DNA of 35,499 nucleotides from IMG/VR virus record IMGVR_UViG_3300006072_000018, positions 1-35,499 of that record; one strand, written 5' to 3'. The translations under genes were made by a program, and so were the position numbers. Positions 1 through 6,752 of this stretch are shown here, in pieces (the first letter of the stretch is position 1; every line of letters begins with the position of its first letter). The notes under the pieces are model-generated. The model did no database searches and was not told the DNA's origin. It worked only from the letters and a program-made list of their open reading frames with translations. The stretch comes from a virus.

Positions 1-116
1 CCATAGATGCAAGGATTGAATCAGCCTTTGGCCGAGACAGTTTGCACGAGGACATTGCCGAATACGAATGCAAGAAGGATCTTTATGTGGCGCTTGGTAT
101 TTGGGAGGAAGCATGA
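1..116 (+). CDS. C-terminal end of an unknown early phage protein (partial)
   Basis: An open frame enters from the left edge (first full codon at 3) and ends at the TGA at 114-116, giving 37 residues ending IWEEA. The stop overlaps the next start as ATGA (113-116), the packing used through this early region, which supports it being real. The fragment is charged and probably helical (REL-type acidic and basic mix, with a CKKDLYVALG stretch). No family is recognised and the function cannot be called from this fragment. Confidence 0.6.
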   Translation, partial: IDARIESAFGRDSLHEDIAEYECKKDLYVALGIWEEA

Positions 117-622
117 GTACTGCAACCGAACTGCTGAGACGGGCCGCTGAACGCTATGAATACGATGAATCAAGCCCAAGTTGCTTGGTTTGGAAAGTGG
201 ATAGCGGAAGGAATAAGAAGGGTAAACCAGCGGGATCGTTGGCTAGTCGAAAGAAATACTACAGCGTTCAAGCAATTCCGGGTAAATCAGTACGCGCACA
301 TCATGTCGTTTGGTTTTTGTTTCATGGTTCTGCGCCTGATGCCATTCTTGACCACATAAACGGGAACGGATTGGACAACAAAATTGAAAACTTAAGACCG
401 GCAAATTCAACAGAAAATAATTGGAACCGCAAAATTCAAACGACCAACATTTCTGGCATCAAAAACGTCTACTACAGAGAGAAATATGGCACATACAGGG
501 TTTCTATATGGAAACACAACAAGCAAATAAATATCGGAACATTTAAGACTGTTGAGGAAGCTGTGTTAGCCGCGCAAAAAGCCAGAGAGGAGCATCATGG
601 AAACTACGCAAGACAATCGTAA
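113..622 (+). CDS. HNH homing endonuclease with AP2 DNA-binding domain
   Basis: A 169-residue free-standing homing endonuclease, a selfish gene that cuts DNA at a target site lacking it. The HNH core lies at about residues 62-105 (AHHVVWFLFHG, then LDHINGNGLDNKIENLR, with D80, H81 and N-rich loop). An AP2-type DNA-binding domain follows at about 112-167 (SGIKNVYYREKYGTYRVSI, then IGTFKTVEEAVLAA). The start at 113 is chosen over an upstream ATG at 68 because GGGAGGAA sits just upstream and it forms an ATGA overlap with the preceding stop. The gene is visibly richer in A and T (many AAA and AAT codons) than its neighbours, as expected for a recent mobile arrival. The family call is firm; activity and target are unknown. 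Confidence 0.93.
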   Translation: MSTATELLRRAAERYEYDESSPSCLVWKVDSGRNKKGKPAGSLASRKKYYSVQAIPGKSVRAHHVVWFLFHGSAPDAILDHINGNGLDNKIENLRPANSTENNWNRKIQTTNISGIKNVYYREKYGTYRVSIWKHNKQINIGTFKTVEEAVLAAQKAREEHHGNYARQS

Positions 623-1010
623 GAACCTCGCCGCCGAGCCAGAAGCAGATAAGCCTGTGGCGTGGATGAGAACAACGCCTAATGGAGATCAGATAGTAGC
701 GTTTCATAAAACTGATGGGTTTGAACCCCTCTACACCAGACCAGAACCAGAAGCAGAGCCTGTGTATCAAATAGCAATGGCTGAAGGATCAACCAGCACT
801 GCGTGGATTGATGTAGCTAAGGACGTATTCGATGACGCCGGGATGTACCCAGAATATAAACGCCGCGCTCTCTACACCAGACCCTCGCCAGCAAGGAAGC
901 CGATGACGCAGGAGGAACTGCCTAACATGGGAACCCCAGAGTATTTAACATTTGTAGCTGGCGTCCGTTTCGCAGAAAAACACCACGAGATAGGAGGGGG
1001 TGATGAATGA
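597..1010 (+). CDS. Unknown early protein with repeated LYTRP motif
   Basis: A 137-residue acidic protein that begins inside the last 26 bases of the HNH gene, with AGAGGAG just upstream. It carries two copies of a phrase starting with AW and ending LYTRP: PVAWMRTT...EPLYTRP near residues 20-48 and STAWIDV...RALYTRP near 66-95. Proteins with W...LYT phrases of this sort are frequent in phage early regions, but no function is known to me. The C-terminus (TPEYLTFVAGVRFAEKHH) looks like a helix. It is probably an accessory early protein. Confidence 0.75.
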   Translation: METTQDNRKNLAAEPEADKPVAWMRTTPNGDQIVAFHKTDGFEPLYTRPEPEAEPVYQIAMAEGSTSTAWIDVAKDVFDDAGMYPEYKRRALYTRPSPARKPMTQEELPNMGTPEYLTFVAGVRFAEKHHEIGGGDE

Positions 1011-1224
1011 AGAGCTCTTCGAGCAATGGCGACAGCACCAAGAGGCCGAGATAAAACACATTAACGACGAGATATTTAAGGCTAGGAGCTATCTGCAGTG
1101 CCTTTATCAGCTTAGGGATGCGGCCATGCTTTCTAGCTACCCCGGTGGGTTCAAGCCGACTATGAAGGTGGAAAACGTGGAGCCGTGGGAACAATACTGG
1201 CGGGAGGAAAAAGACAATGGGTAA
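1003..1224 (+). CDS. Small charged helical protein, unknown
   Basis: A 73-residue protein (MNEELFEQWRQHQEAEIKH...) with a first half that looks like one long amphipathic helix, possibly a coiled coil. A GTG at 1000 is in frame, but the ATG at 1003 is preferred because TAGGAGG at 991-997 is then well spaced. It overlaps the previous stop by 8 bases and its own stop overlaps the next start. No family is recognised. Confidence 0.7.
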   Translation: MNEELFEQWRQHQEAEIKHINDEIFKARSYLQCLYQLRDAAMLSSYPGGFKPTMKVENVEPWEQYWREEKDNG

Positions 1225-1555
1225 CTACGCATGGACTACGGGAGAGGATCGCATACTCAAAGAGTGGTATCCCAAGGAAGGGCTCCCCGGCGCGATGGTC
1301 AGACTGCAGTTGGCAGGGTACTCAAGGACGAGCAATTCGGTAAGACAGAGAGCGCACCTTCTTAAACTCTTATCGCCCTATTGCAGTGCCAACTTTGGCC
1401 CCGGGCCCTATACACCAGACCCAAAATTTGAAGCGGCATTCCTTAGAGCCTGTTCGCTAATCAACGATGGAGTGAGGGTTTGCGATGCTATAAGAACTGC
1501 CGGTATCGAAAGGAGCCGGTACTACAGGACTAGGAAAGTGAGGGAGGGGAAATGA
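1217..1555 (+). CDS. Probable DNA-binding protein (SANT/GcrA-like plus HTH)
   Basis: A 112-residue protein with two likely DNA-binding parts. Residues 5-50 follow a SANT/Myb or GcrA-like pattern: AWTTGEDRILKEWYPKEG, a second helix, then RTSNSVRQRAHLLKL, the usual recognition-helix style of phage proteins that begin W(T/S)..E...L...Y...G. Residues 70-107 (KFEAAFLRACSLINDG, then AIRTAGIERSRYYRTRK) look like a second helix-turn-helix of the kind found in small terminase or transposase-type proteins. It could be an early transcription regulator; that role is inference from its fold and position only. Confidence 0.7.
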   Translation: MGNYAWTTGEDRILKEWYPKEGLPGAMVRLQLAGYSRTSNSVRQRAHLLKLLSPYCSANFGPGPYTPDPKFEAAFLRACSLINDGVRVCDAIRTAGIERSRYYRTRKVREGK

Positions 1556-1761
1556 ATGAAGCGCCGAAGAAGATTTGGGTTGATGGGGATGCAAACGTAT
1601 GGACAGCATCGCATCCAGAAGCAAAAGACGTTATATACATCCGCGCCGACCTTGTTGATGGGTTGGTTGAGGCGTTGGAAAAGATTGCAGGAGGATGGGT
1701 CTGCGTAGATGAAGCTGGATTAACAGCCCGAGCCGCGCTGAAAGCGTTGGAGGAAGAATGA
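1552..1761 (+). CDS. Small phage protein of the YIRADL type, unknown
   Basis: A 69-residue protein (APKKIWVDGDANVWT, then DVIYIRADLVDGLVEAL) that starts with an ATGA overlap with the gene before. The KIW...Y(I/V)RADL pattern, followed by a helix and an alanine-rich tail, is common in phages of proteobacteria, where these short genes sit among other early orphans. Its function is not known. The family resemblance is from memory of the pattern and is not proved here. Confidence 0.72.
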   Translation: MNEAPKKIWVDGDANVWTASHPEAKDVIYIRADLVDGLVEALEKIAGGWVCVDEAGLTARAALKALEEE

Positions 1762-1973
1762 AACCATTCAACTTAGAACCCGCTATATGGAAACCAAGCG
1801 CCTGTTGCAGCTTTAGGTGGGTGGAAAGGAAAAAGCAAAAACCTAGCGGCGATGCAAATGGCGGGTACTACGGGTACATAGAGAAAGTTCTGCAGCAACT
1901 GTACGTGAACCAACTGGAGCCAGAGTACGAATGGCGCGATGTGCCGATAGTGAAGGAGGACCCCGATGTATGA
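1758..1973 (+). CDS. Unknown small early protein
   Basis: A 71-residue protein starting with an ATGA overlap with the previous gene and preceded by GGAGGAAGA. It has aromatic-rich segments (SACCSFRWVERKK, then GGYYGYIEKVLQQLYVNQ) and an acidic end (VKEDPDV). Two adjacent cysteines near residue 16 are not part of a recognisable zinc site. No family is recognised. Confidence 0.65.
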   Translation: MKPFNLEPAIWKPSACCSFRWVERKKQKPSGDANGGYYGYIEKVLQQLYVNQLEPEYEWRDVPIVKEDPDV

Positions 1974-2190
1974 ACGCCCCGTACTGACTGCCGATGAGCC
2001 CAAGCTGAAGCTCGTCATGGACGAGAAGCCGCCGATGGGCACGAAGATTTACATGGTCAGCGAGTTCGGCAATGGGTTCATCGGGGACTATCACCCCGAG
2101 CTGGGTGTGATCGCATGGAGCGAGCTGCCTAAGTTGAGCAAAGAGCAGAGGAAACGTATACAGGAGAAGAAAGATGAATATGGGAGATAA
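1966..2190 (+). CDS. Unknown small early protein
   Basis: A 74-residue protein with a probable small beta fold: KLVMDEKPPMGTKIYMVSEF, then GNGFIGDYHPELGVIAWSEL, then a basic helical tail (KEQRKRIQEKK). The P.GTK.....G.G....Y.PE.G...W..LP pattern recurs in small proteins of many tailed phages, with no known role. It overlaps both neighbours by a few bases, and GAAGGAGGA lies upstream of the ATG. Confidence 0.7.
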   Translation: MYERPVLTADEPKLKLVMDEKPPMGTKIYMVSEFGNGFIGDYHPELGVIAWSELPKLSKEQRKRIQEKKDEYGR

Positions 2191-2362
2191 AAGTTTGAGC
2201 CCTATGATGAGCCCAGACGAGACGAGGGATTTCTTCGCCATCATAGCGGAGGGCATCATGCGGGAGTTGGAAGCTATGGAACCGGAAGAACGCGAAAAGG
2301 CTATGGATGCCTTGGAAGCGCGTGGAGTTAGGTTTAAGGGGAGGAAGAAAGATGGGAACTAA
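2174..2362 (+). CDS. Small acidic helical protein, unknown
   Basis: A 62-residue protein of two probable helices (SPDETRDFFAIIAEGIMREL and PEEREKAMDALEARG) and a basic end (RFKGRKKDGN). The ATG at 2174 has AGGAGAAG upstream at suitable spacing; an ATG at 2180 is in frame and cannot be excluded. It lies in a translationally coupled chain. The function is unknown. Confidence 0.62.
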   Translation: MNMGDKSLSPMMSPDETRDFFAIIAEGIMRELEAMEPEEREKAMDALEARGVRFKGRKKDGN

Positions 2363-2651
2363 ACACCGTCATTACGATGTGATCGTTGCGTGGGCGGCGG
2401 GTGAGGAGATTGAGATTAAGGACGATGATGGGGTATGGGTGTCATTTACAAATGCAAAACATGTGATCTTTTATGAGGATATGGAATACCGCATCAAACC
2501 AAAGCTCGTCAAGAAAGAGGGGTGGGTGAATATTTATCCGGGGAATTTTCTGTGTTATTTCCACAGCAAGGTTCATGCTGATAAATCGGATGAAGTTGGG
2601 AAAGACAAGAGAGTAGCCTGCATCCGCATCGAGTGGGAGGAAGAAGAATAG
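2352..2651 (+). CDS. Phage protein of the YRIKP family, unknown
   Basis: A 99-residue protein. The start at 2352 is taken, not an in-frame upstream one at 2307, because GGGGAGGAAG lies directly before it and it overlaps the previous stop by 11 bases. The first half matches a pattern widespread in tailed phages: a VIVAWAAGEEIE opening, a W.......F segment and a (D/E)YRIKP ending, here MEYRIKPKL. The second half (EGWVNIYPG, then ACIRIEWEEEE) is an additional beta segment. The function of this family is unknown. Confidence 0.75.
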   Translation: MGTKHRHYDVIVAWAAGEEIEIKDDDGVWVSFTNAKHVIFYEDMEYRIKPKLVKKEGWVNIYPGNFLCYFHSKVHADKSDEVGKDKRVACIRIEWEEEE

Positions 2652-2821
2652 TGAAAGCTGAAACCGAAACGACCAAGTGCAAGATCTGCGGTAGACAGCA
2701 CCCTGTGGATCACTATAGGGGTATGACTTTTTATGTGTGCCCGGAGACTATGCGGGTGTACCTTGTTGCTAAAGAGGACGACGATGTTGGAAGAAACCTG
2801 CAAGTGGACGAAGGTTGCTGA
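2651..2821 (+). CDS. Small zinc-ribbon-like protein with GTG start
   Basis: A 56-residue protein. A GTG at 2651 is preferred to one at 2633 because GGGAGGAAG precedes it and it overlaps the previous TAG by one base. It contains C-x2-C-x2-H (CKICGRQH) and a later YVC, which suggests half or all of a small zinc knuckle. The rest is acidic. No named family is recognised; a metal-binding structural role is inference. Confidence 0.6.
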   Translation: MKAETETTKCKICGRQHPVDHYRGMTFYVCPETMRVYLVAKEDDDVGRNLQVDEGC

Positions 2822-2951
2822 ATTGATCTGGGATACCGAGTGCAAGCATCAGATTGGCACACACAAGAAGTGGGAGCCCGAGGAAGGTCGAGAATGTATG
2901 TGTTGTAGAAAACCTGTGGAGGTAGAACATGAGCGTTCTGTGGATAATTAG
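2784..2951 (+). CDS. Small Cys-rich protein, unknown
   Basis: A 55-residue protein with five cysteines: ETCKW, TECKH and the pair of CxxC type in ECMCCRKPVEV. This suggests a metal-binding knuckle. The ATG at 2784 is chosen over an in-frame GTG at 2733 because AAAGAGG precedes it and the shorter version starts cleanly. It overlaps its upstream neighbour by 38 bases. The function is unknown. Confidence 0.6.
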   Translation: MLEETCKWTKVAELIWDTECKHQIGTHKKWEPEEGRECMCCRKPVEVEHERSVDN

Positions 2952-2991
2952 TCTTTTTGCTCTGGTGCAAACTCTCTATGGCTACTTATAA
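2929..2991 (+). CDS. Possible 20-residue hydrophobic peptide
   Basis: An ATG at 2929 preceded by GGAGG at 2918-2922 opens a 20-codon frame (MSVLWIISLFALVQTLYGYL) ending at TAA 2989-2991. The peptide is almost entirely hydrophobic and aromatic, so it could be a very small membrane peptide. It could equally be a coupling leader that brings ribosomes to the ATG at 2978 within it. The good ribosome binding site is the main support. Confidence 0.4.
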   Translation: MSVLWIISLFALVQTLYGYL

Positions 2992-3178
2992 ATTCAGATC
3001 CCTACCCTATGATGTGGCTCGATGCCGAGGAACCAACTGCAGAGTAAAAGAAACGTGTGCTAGGTTTCTGCAGATCGAGCTAGACAAGGCAAGTGAAGAT
3101 CGTAATAATTGGGTTGTTTATACCGACTCGCCACGGTCTGGCGATGAATGTGAAATACGACGAGGCGTTGACTTATGA
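2978..3178 (+). CDS. Small Cys-rich phage protein, unknown
   Basis: A 66-residue protein (MATYKFRSLPYDVARC...) with the cysteine pattern C-x5-C-x5-C near the N-terminus (ARCRGTNCRVKETCARF) and one more Cys near the end (GDECEIRRG). Short proteins with V.RC.G..C..R..C.R are frequent in early regions of tailed phages and look like small zinc or disulfide-bound folds. No function is known. Its start lies within the preceding 20-codon frame. Confidence 0.65.
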   Translation: MATYKFRSLPYDVARCRGTNCRVKETCARFLQIELDKASEDRNNWVVYTDSPRSGDECEIRRGVDL

Positions 3179-3402
3179 ACGGACTACTTCTAGCAGGTGC
3201 AATGATCGTCACTCCCGGTCAGGGCCTTGAGTACGTCGTGCCAACCACGGAGGGGTACAACGTAATTCGATTGGGGGAGAACGCAGGGGTCACGCAAGTG
3301 ATCCGCGTGGGCAACACGACGAACATCATCAGCCCGAACGAACCGACCACGTTTATTTATGGGAACGAAGAAGTGCTCCCAACTCTATCGGTGGACGAAT
3401 GA
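3175..3402 (+). CDS. Unknown small protein with beta-rich composition
   Basis: A 75-residue protein starting in an ATGA overlap. It begins with a short hydrophobic run (MNGLLLAGAMIV), too short and too weak to be sure of membrane insertion, and continues with alternating beta-type sequence (VIRLGENAGVTQVIRVG, then TTNIISPNEPTTFIYG). No family is recognised. Confidence 0.65.
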   Translation: MNGLLLAGAMIVTPGQGLEYVVPTTEGYNVIRLGENAGVTQVIRVGNTTNIISPNEPTTFIYGNEEVLPTLSVDE

Positions 3403-3711
3403 ATGACGCCAGAGGGAAAAATAAAAGCCAAGATAAAGAAGGTCCTCGAGTCTGTTCCCGGTTGCTATTTCTTCATGCCACCCGCCAATGGCTATGGCAG
3501 AGCTGGGATTCCAGATTTCGTTGGCTGTCTGAGTGGTCGGTTCTTTGCGATCGAGGCAAAGGCCGGAAAGGGGAAAACCACAGCACTACAGGACAGGGAG
3601 ATCGCCCAGATAAAAAGCTGTGGTGGCTTCGCTATCGTCGTTAACGAAGTGAATGTGGACGAATTAAAAACAATGCTCGACCAATGGAGCAGACAAGAAT
3701 GGATATTTTAA
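3403..3711 (+). CDS. VRR-NUC type PD-(D/E)XK nuclease
   Basis: A 102-residue protein with the signature of VRR-NUC, a stand-alone PD-(D/E)XK nuclease fold seen in phages and related to Holliday-junction-type and FAN1 nucleases. It has an early E (PEGKIKAKIKKVL), then AGIPDFVGC near residue 35, with the D of the PD motif, then FFAIEAKAGKGK near 48-58, which supplies E-x-K. Last is a helix with Q (LQDREIAQIKSCGG). The position directly before the DNA polymerase fits a role in processing branched replication or recombination intermediates. The family is clear; the exact substrate is inferred. Confidence 0.88.
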   Translation: MTPEGKIKAKIKKVLESVPGCYFFMPPANGYGRAGIPDFVGCLSGRFFAIEAKAGKGKTTALQDREIAQIKSCGGFAIVVNEVNVDELKTMLDQWSRQEWIF

Positions 3712-5531
3712 CGATCGACTTTGAGTCGTTCTATTCGCAAGAGTACAGCCTGACAAAGCTGACCACTCAGCAGTACCTAGATGACCCGCAGTTTGAAGTG
3801 ATCGGCGTAGCGGTCAAGAAGAACGATGAGCCGACCAAGCACTACACAGGGACGAAGCAGGGGACTGCCAACTTCCTAGATCAATTCGATTGGGCGAACT
3901 CAGCAATGCTCGCTCATAACTCCATGTTCGATGCCTCTATTCTTACGTGGCATTTCGGGCATAAGCCCAAGATGATTCTGGATACCCTGTCTATGGGTCG
4001 CGCTTTGCATGGCACGGAAGTAGGGGGCAGTCTCGATATGATGACCCGCTATTACGGCGTGGGGATCAAGGGTAAGGAAGTTCTCGATGCCAAGGGTAAG
4101 AAGCGGAAGGACTTCGCACCTGATGAGATGACTGCCTATATGGCCTACTGTCGTAATGACGTAGACCTGACCTATGCGCTATTCAAGAAGATGGCTCCCA
4201 AGTTCGATAAGACAGAGATCAAGCTGATTGATATGACCTGTCGAATGCACTCTGAGCCTAAGCTACAGCTAGACCTGCCTATCCTAGAAGAACACCTTTA
4301 CGCGGTGAAGGCGAAGAAAGTACAGCTACTCGCAGATGCCGGAGTAGCGCAAGCCTACTTCATGTCCAATGATAAGTTCGCTGATCTTCTGCGAGACATA
4401 GGGATCGAGCCTCCCATGAAAACGTCTCTCCGCACAGGCAAGCAAGCCTATGCGTTCGCCAAGACTGACGAAGGAATGAAGGCCCTGTTGGAGCACGAAG
4501 ACCTCCGTATTCAGACACTCGCCGCCGCGCGTGTGGGTGTTAAGTCTACGCTTGAGGAGACGCGCACCGAACGGTTCATTGAAATGGCGAAGATCGGTGG
4601 AGCACTGCCCGTACCGCTGAAATACTATGGAGCCATGACGGGCCGATGGTCAGCTACGGATAAAATTAACCTACAGAACGTACCGCGTGGGTCCACGCTG
4701 AAGAAGGCGATCGTTGCGCCTGACGGATACGTCATCGTGGGTGCTGACTTGTCGAACATCGAGCTCCGTGTGGGTCTCTACTTTGCCGGGCAGATGGACA
4801 AGGTGCAGTTACTTGCCGAAGGACGCGACCTCTATCGAGACTTCATTGCGCCGATTTTCGGCGTAGCCTACGAGGAAGTGGACGACGATCAACGCTTCAT
4901 CGGCAAGCAATCACAGCTCTCACTGATCTATGGCACCGGACATAAGAAGCTCAGGAATGCCATCAAGGTACTGTCAGGGAAAGACATTGGAGAAGACCTC
5001 GCACAAACTCTGGTTAACCGCTACCGTACCGAGTACACCAAGGTAAAAGAATCGTGGTATGAAGGCGAGAAGGTTCTACAGCACATACGCGATCACTACA
5101 TCTTCCAGTTTGGTGAGGTGCTACCCCTCGAAGTGATGGGCCAGCATGGTATAATACTGCCGTCTGGGTTGTCCTTACGCTATCCAGATTTACACCAAGT
5201 GGAAGAGAACGGGCGCACCGAGTGGCGCTACAAAGTACGCAAGAAACTTGAACGTATTCACGGGCCGAAGTGCTATCAGAATACAATTCAAGCGTTGGCT
5301 AGATGCGTAATGGGTGAAGCGATGGTACGGATCAACAAGAAGTACCCGGCGGCACTTACCATTCACGATGCGGTCTATTGCGTAGTGCCCGAGGACGAGG
5401 CTGATGAGGCCAGACGGTTTATCATCACCGAGCTTCGCGTTCCTCCCAAGTGGGCCGAGGGCCTACCCCTAGATGCCGAGGGTGGATACGGTAGAGACCT
5501 GTCATTCAAGATGAAGAAACTGGAAGCATGA
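3699..5531 (+). CDS. Family A DNA polymerase with 3'-5' exonuclease domain
   Basis: A replicative polymerase of 610 residues from the ATG at 3699, preferred to 3684 because GGAG lies nine bases before it. The N-terminal exonuclease starts with D-x-E at D7 and E9 (LTIDFESF). The polymerase domain shows MTGRWSATD, then motif A D350-LSNIELR, the O-helix RFIGKQSQLSLIYG with R399, K403 and Y411, and motif C H556-D557 (TIHDAVYCV). Motif C ends HDA instead of HDE. The position equal to E. coli Phe762 is Leu407. There is no 5'-nuclease domain. It is flanked by two nucleases and overlaps both neighbours, which indicates one replication operon. Confidence 0.97.
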   Translation: MDILTIDFESFYSQEYSLTKLTTQQYLDDPQFEVIGVAVKKNDEPTKHYTGTKQGTANFLDQFDWANSAMLAHNSMFDASILTWHFGHKPKMILDTLSMGRALHGTEVGGSLDMMTRYYGVGIKGKEVLDAKGKKRKDFAPDEMTAYMAYCRNDVDLTYALFKKMAPKFDKTEIKLIDMTCRMHSEPKLQLDLPILEEHLYAVKAKKVQLLADAGVAQAYFMSNDKFADLLRDIGIEPPMKTSLRTGKQAYAFAKTDEGMKALLEHEDLRIQTLAAARVGVKSTLEETRTERFIEMAKIGGALPVPLKYYGAMTGRWSATDKINLQNVPRGSTLKKAIVAPDGYVIVGADLSNIELRVGLYFAGQMDKVQLLAEGRDLYRDFIAPIFGVAYEEVDDDQRFIGKQSQLSLIYGTGHKKLRNAIKVLSGKDIGEDLAQTLVNRYRTEYTKVKESWYEGEKVLQHIRDHYIFQFGEVLPLEVMGQHGIILPSGLSLRYPDLHQVEENGRTEWRYKVRKKLERIHGPKCYQNTIQALARCVMGEAMVRINKKYPAALTIHDAVYCVVPEDEADEARRFIITELRVPPKWAEGLPLDAEGGYGRDLSFKMKKLEA

Positions 5532-6196
5532 AACAACCCGCATGGTCGTACAGCGCACTGAAGACGTTTGAGACTTGCCCTCGCAAGTATCAGGCGGAGA
5601 AGGTCACCAAGGAAGTTCCCTTCACGCAAGGAGAGAAGGCTATCTACGGCGAGCAACTGCATAAGGCGGCAGAGGAATACATTCGAGACGGCACTCCCAT
5701 TCCACAGAGGTTCAGCTTTATACAAGATTACCTCGATAAGCTCGTTGCCTATCCGGGCGAGAAGTTCTGTGAAATGAAATTGGGAGTGAAGAAAGTCGAT
5801 GGGCGGTTGGAAACGTGCGATTACTACGACCCTGAAGTTTGGTTTCGAGGTATTGCAGATTTGGTTATTGTCGATGGCAATCGGGCATGGGTACTGGATT
5901 ACAAGACAGGAGAAAGCCGATACGCCGACACTCGCCAGCTTGCTCTCATGGCCGCTGCCCTGTTTCTCAAATACCCAGAGATAGAAAAGATCAAAACCAT
6001 GCTACTCTTTGTAGTAAAGAAAGATCACAGGAAGCAAGACTTCTCGGCAGAGTATGGGTTGAGCATCTTCTCTGAATTGCATGGGCTGTTATCCGCTCTG
6101 GAAAATGCCTATCAGACTGATGTGTGGAACCCTCGCCCGAACGGTCTTTGCCGAAAGTGGTGCAACGTAACGAGTTGCCCTCATCAAGGAGACTAA
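5528..6196 (+). CDS. Cas4/RecB-like PD-(D/E)XK nuclease with Fe-S cysteines
   Basis: A 222-residue nuclease of the RecB/Cas4 group (PDDEXK_1-like). The opening SYSALKTFETCPRKY is the classic first motif with C17. H45 (YGEQLHKAAEEY), D111 (FRGIADLVIVDG) and D124-x-K126 (WVLDYKTG) form the active site, followed by a Q-containing helix (DTRQLALMAAAL). C208, C212 and C217 near the end (LCRKWCNVTSCPH) with C17 make the four-Cys set that binds a 4Fe-4S cluster in Cas4 and AddB. The start overlaps the polymerase stop as ATGA. A likely role is end resection in phage recombination and replication. Confidence 0.93.
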   Translation: MKQPAWSYSALKTFETCPRKYQAEKVTKEVPFTQGEKAIYGEQLHKAAEEYIRDGTPIPQRFSFIQDYLDKLVAYPGEKFCEMKLGVKKVDGRLETCDYYDPEVWFRGIADLVIVDGNRAWVLDYKTGESRYADTRQLALMAAALFLKYPEIEKIKTMLLFVVKKDHRKQDFSAEYGLSIFSELHGLLSALENAYQTDVWNPRPNGLCRKWCNVTSCPHQGD

Positions 6197-6197
6197 A

Positions 6198-6479
6198 ATG
6201 CCACGGAACTATAAGCAGGAATGGGTAACCGAAAAAGCTCGCCAGAAGAAAAAAGGCGGTGTACTTGAAGCTAAGCTAGAGCGCCAACGCGCTCGGCGTA
6301 AGCTAGACAAGGATGGTGTAGATCGTAAGGGCAAGGACATTGCCCATAGGAAGGCGCTATCCAAGGGCGGTTCCAACAAGACGGGGTACTTCCTAGAATC
6401 TCCCAGTGCCAATCGTAGTTTCAAACGGAATAGTGATGGCTCTATGAAGGGTACGTACGATAAGCCAGAGAAAAAATGA
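6198..6479 (+). CDS. Small basic HNH-like protein
   Basis: A 93-residue, strongly basic protein with AAGGAG before its ATG. The region KDIAHRKALSKGGSNKTGYF, then SPSANRSFKRNSDG, follows the H...L..GG.N...N.........N pattern of a reduced HNH/His-Me finger nuclease (H50, N60 and N72 would be the equivalents). Proteins of this kind are common near phage replication genes. The N-terminal 45 residues are a basic helix. It may be nicking or structural; catalysis is uncertain because the motif is degenerate. Confidence 0.6.
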   Translation: MPRNYKQEWVTEKARQKKKGGVLEAKLERQRARRKLDKDGVDRKGKDIAHRKALSKGGSNKTGYFLESPSANRSFKRNSDGSMKGTYDKPEKK

Positions 6480-6700
6480 GAGTAGCGACTAGAGCAGTTA
6501 AGGATATTGCGCGAGAGTCCGGCTTTCCCGAGGAGCTGATCGAACGTCATGTAGACGCGATGGTGCAGTTTACCTTCAAGATTGCCGCGCGTGAGCGCAA
6601 GTTCAACCTGACCAAGTTGAAGGCATGGTACTTCAACAAAAACCCTAACAAACCAACTCTGTTCGAGGTCTTTGACGGCGAAGACTACGACCTGCTTTAA
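6476..6700 (+). CDS. Unknown small protein
   Basis: A 74-residue protein with an ATGA overlap at its start. It looks all-helical in the first half (VKDIARESGFPEELIERHV) and ends with an acidic tail (FEVFDGEDYDLL) of the kind seen in proteins that bind DNA-replication partners. No family is recognised. Confidence 0.65.
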   Translation: MRVATRAVKDIARESGFPEELIERHVDAMVQFTFKIAARERKFNLTKLKAWYFNKNPNKPTLFEVFDGEDYDLL

Positions 6701-6705
6701 TGTTG

Positions 6706-6742
6706 GATAGGCTCCTGCCACGGCCTTAACGTGGTTGCTATC
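6706..6742 (+). promoter_or_regulatory. Interrupted stem-loop upstream of the SNF2 gene
   Basis: One of the few intergenic gaps (6701-6752). CCACG (6718-6722) pairs with CGTGG (6730-6734) around a 7-base loop, and GATAG (6706-6710) pairs with CTATC (6738-6742) outside it. The internal loop is 7 bases on one side and 3 on the other. No T-run follows, so it is not a terminator. It ends ten bases before the SNF2 ATG, so it could control translation or RNA processing. Confidence 0.35.
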
Positions 6743-6752
6743 AGAGGTACAC

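Noticed and set aside
68-112. N-terminal extension of the first HNH gene to 68
   Set aside because: The extension overlaps the preceding gene in another frame, while the ATG at 113 has a good ribosome binding site and ATGA coupling.
5528-6196. Cas4-like protein as evidence for a CRISPR system
   Set aside because: No Cas1, Cas2, effector or repeat array is in the window; phage Cas4/RecB-like nucleases are common in replication modules.
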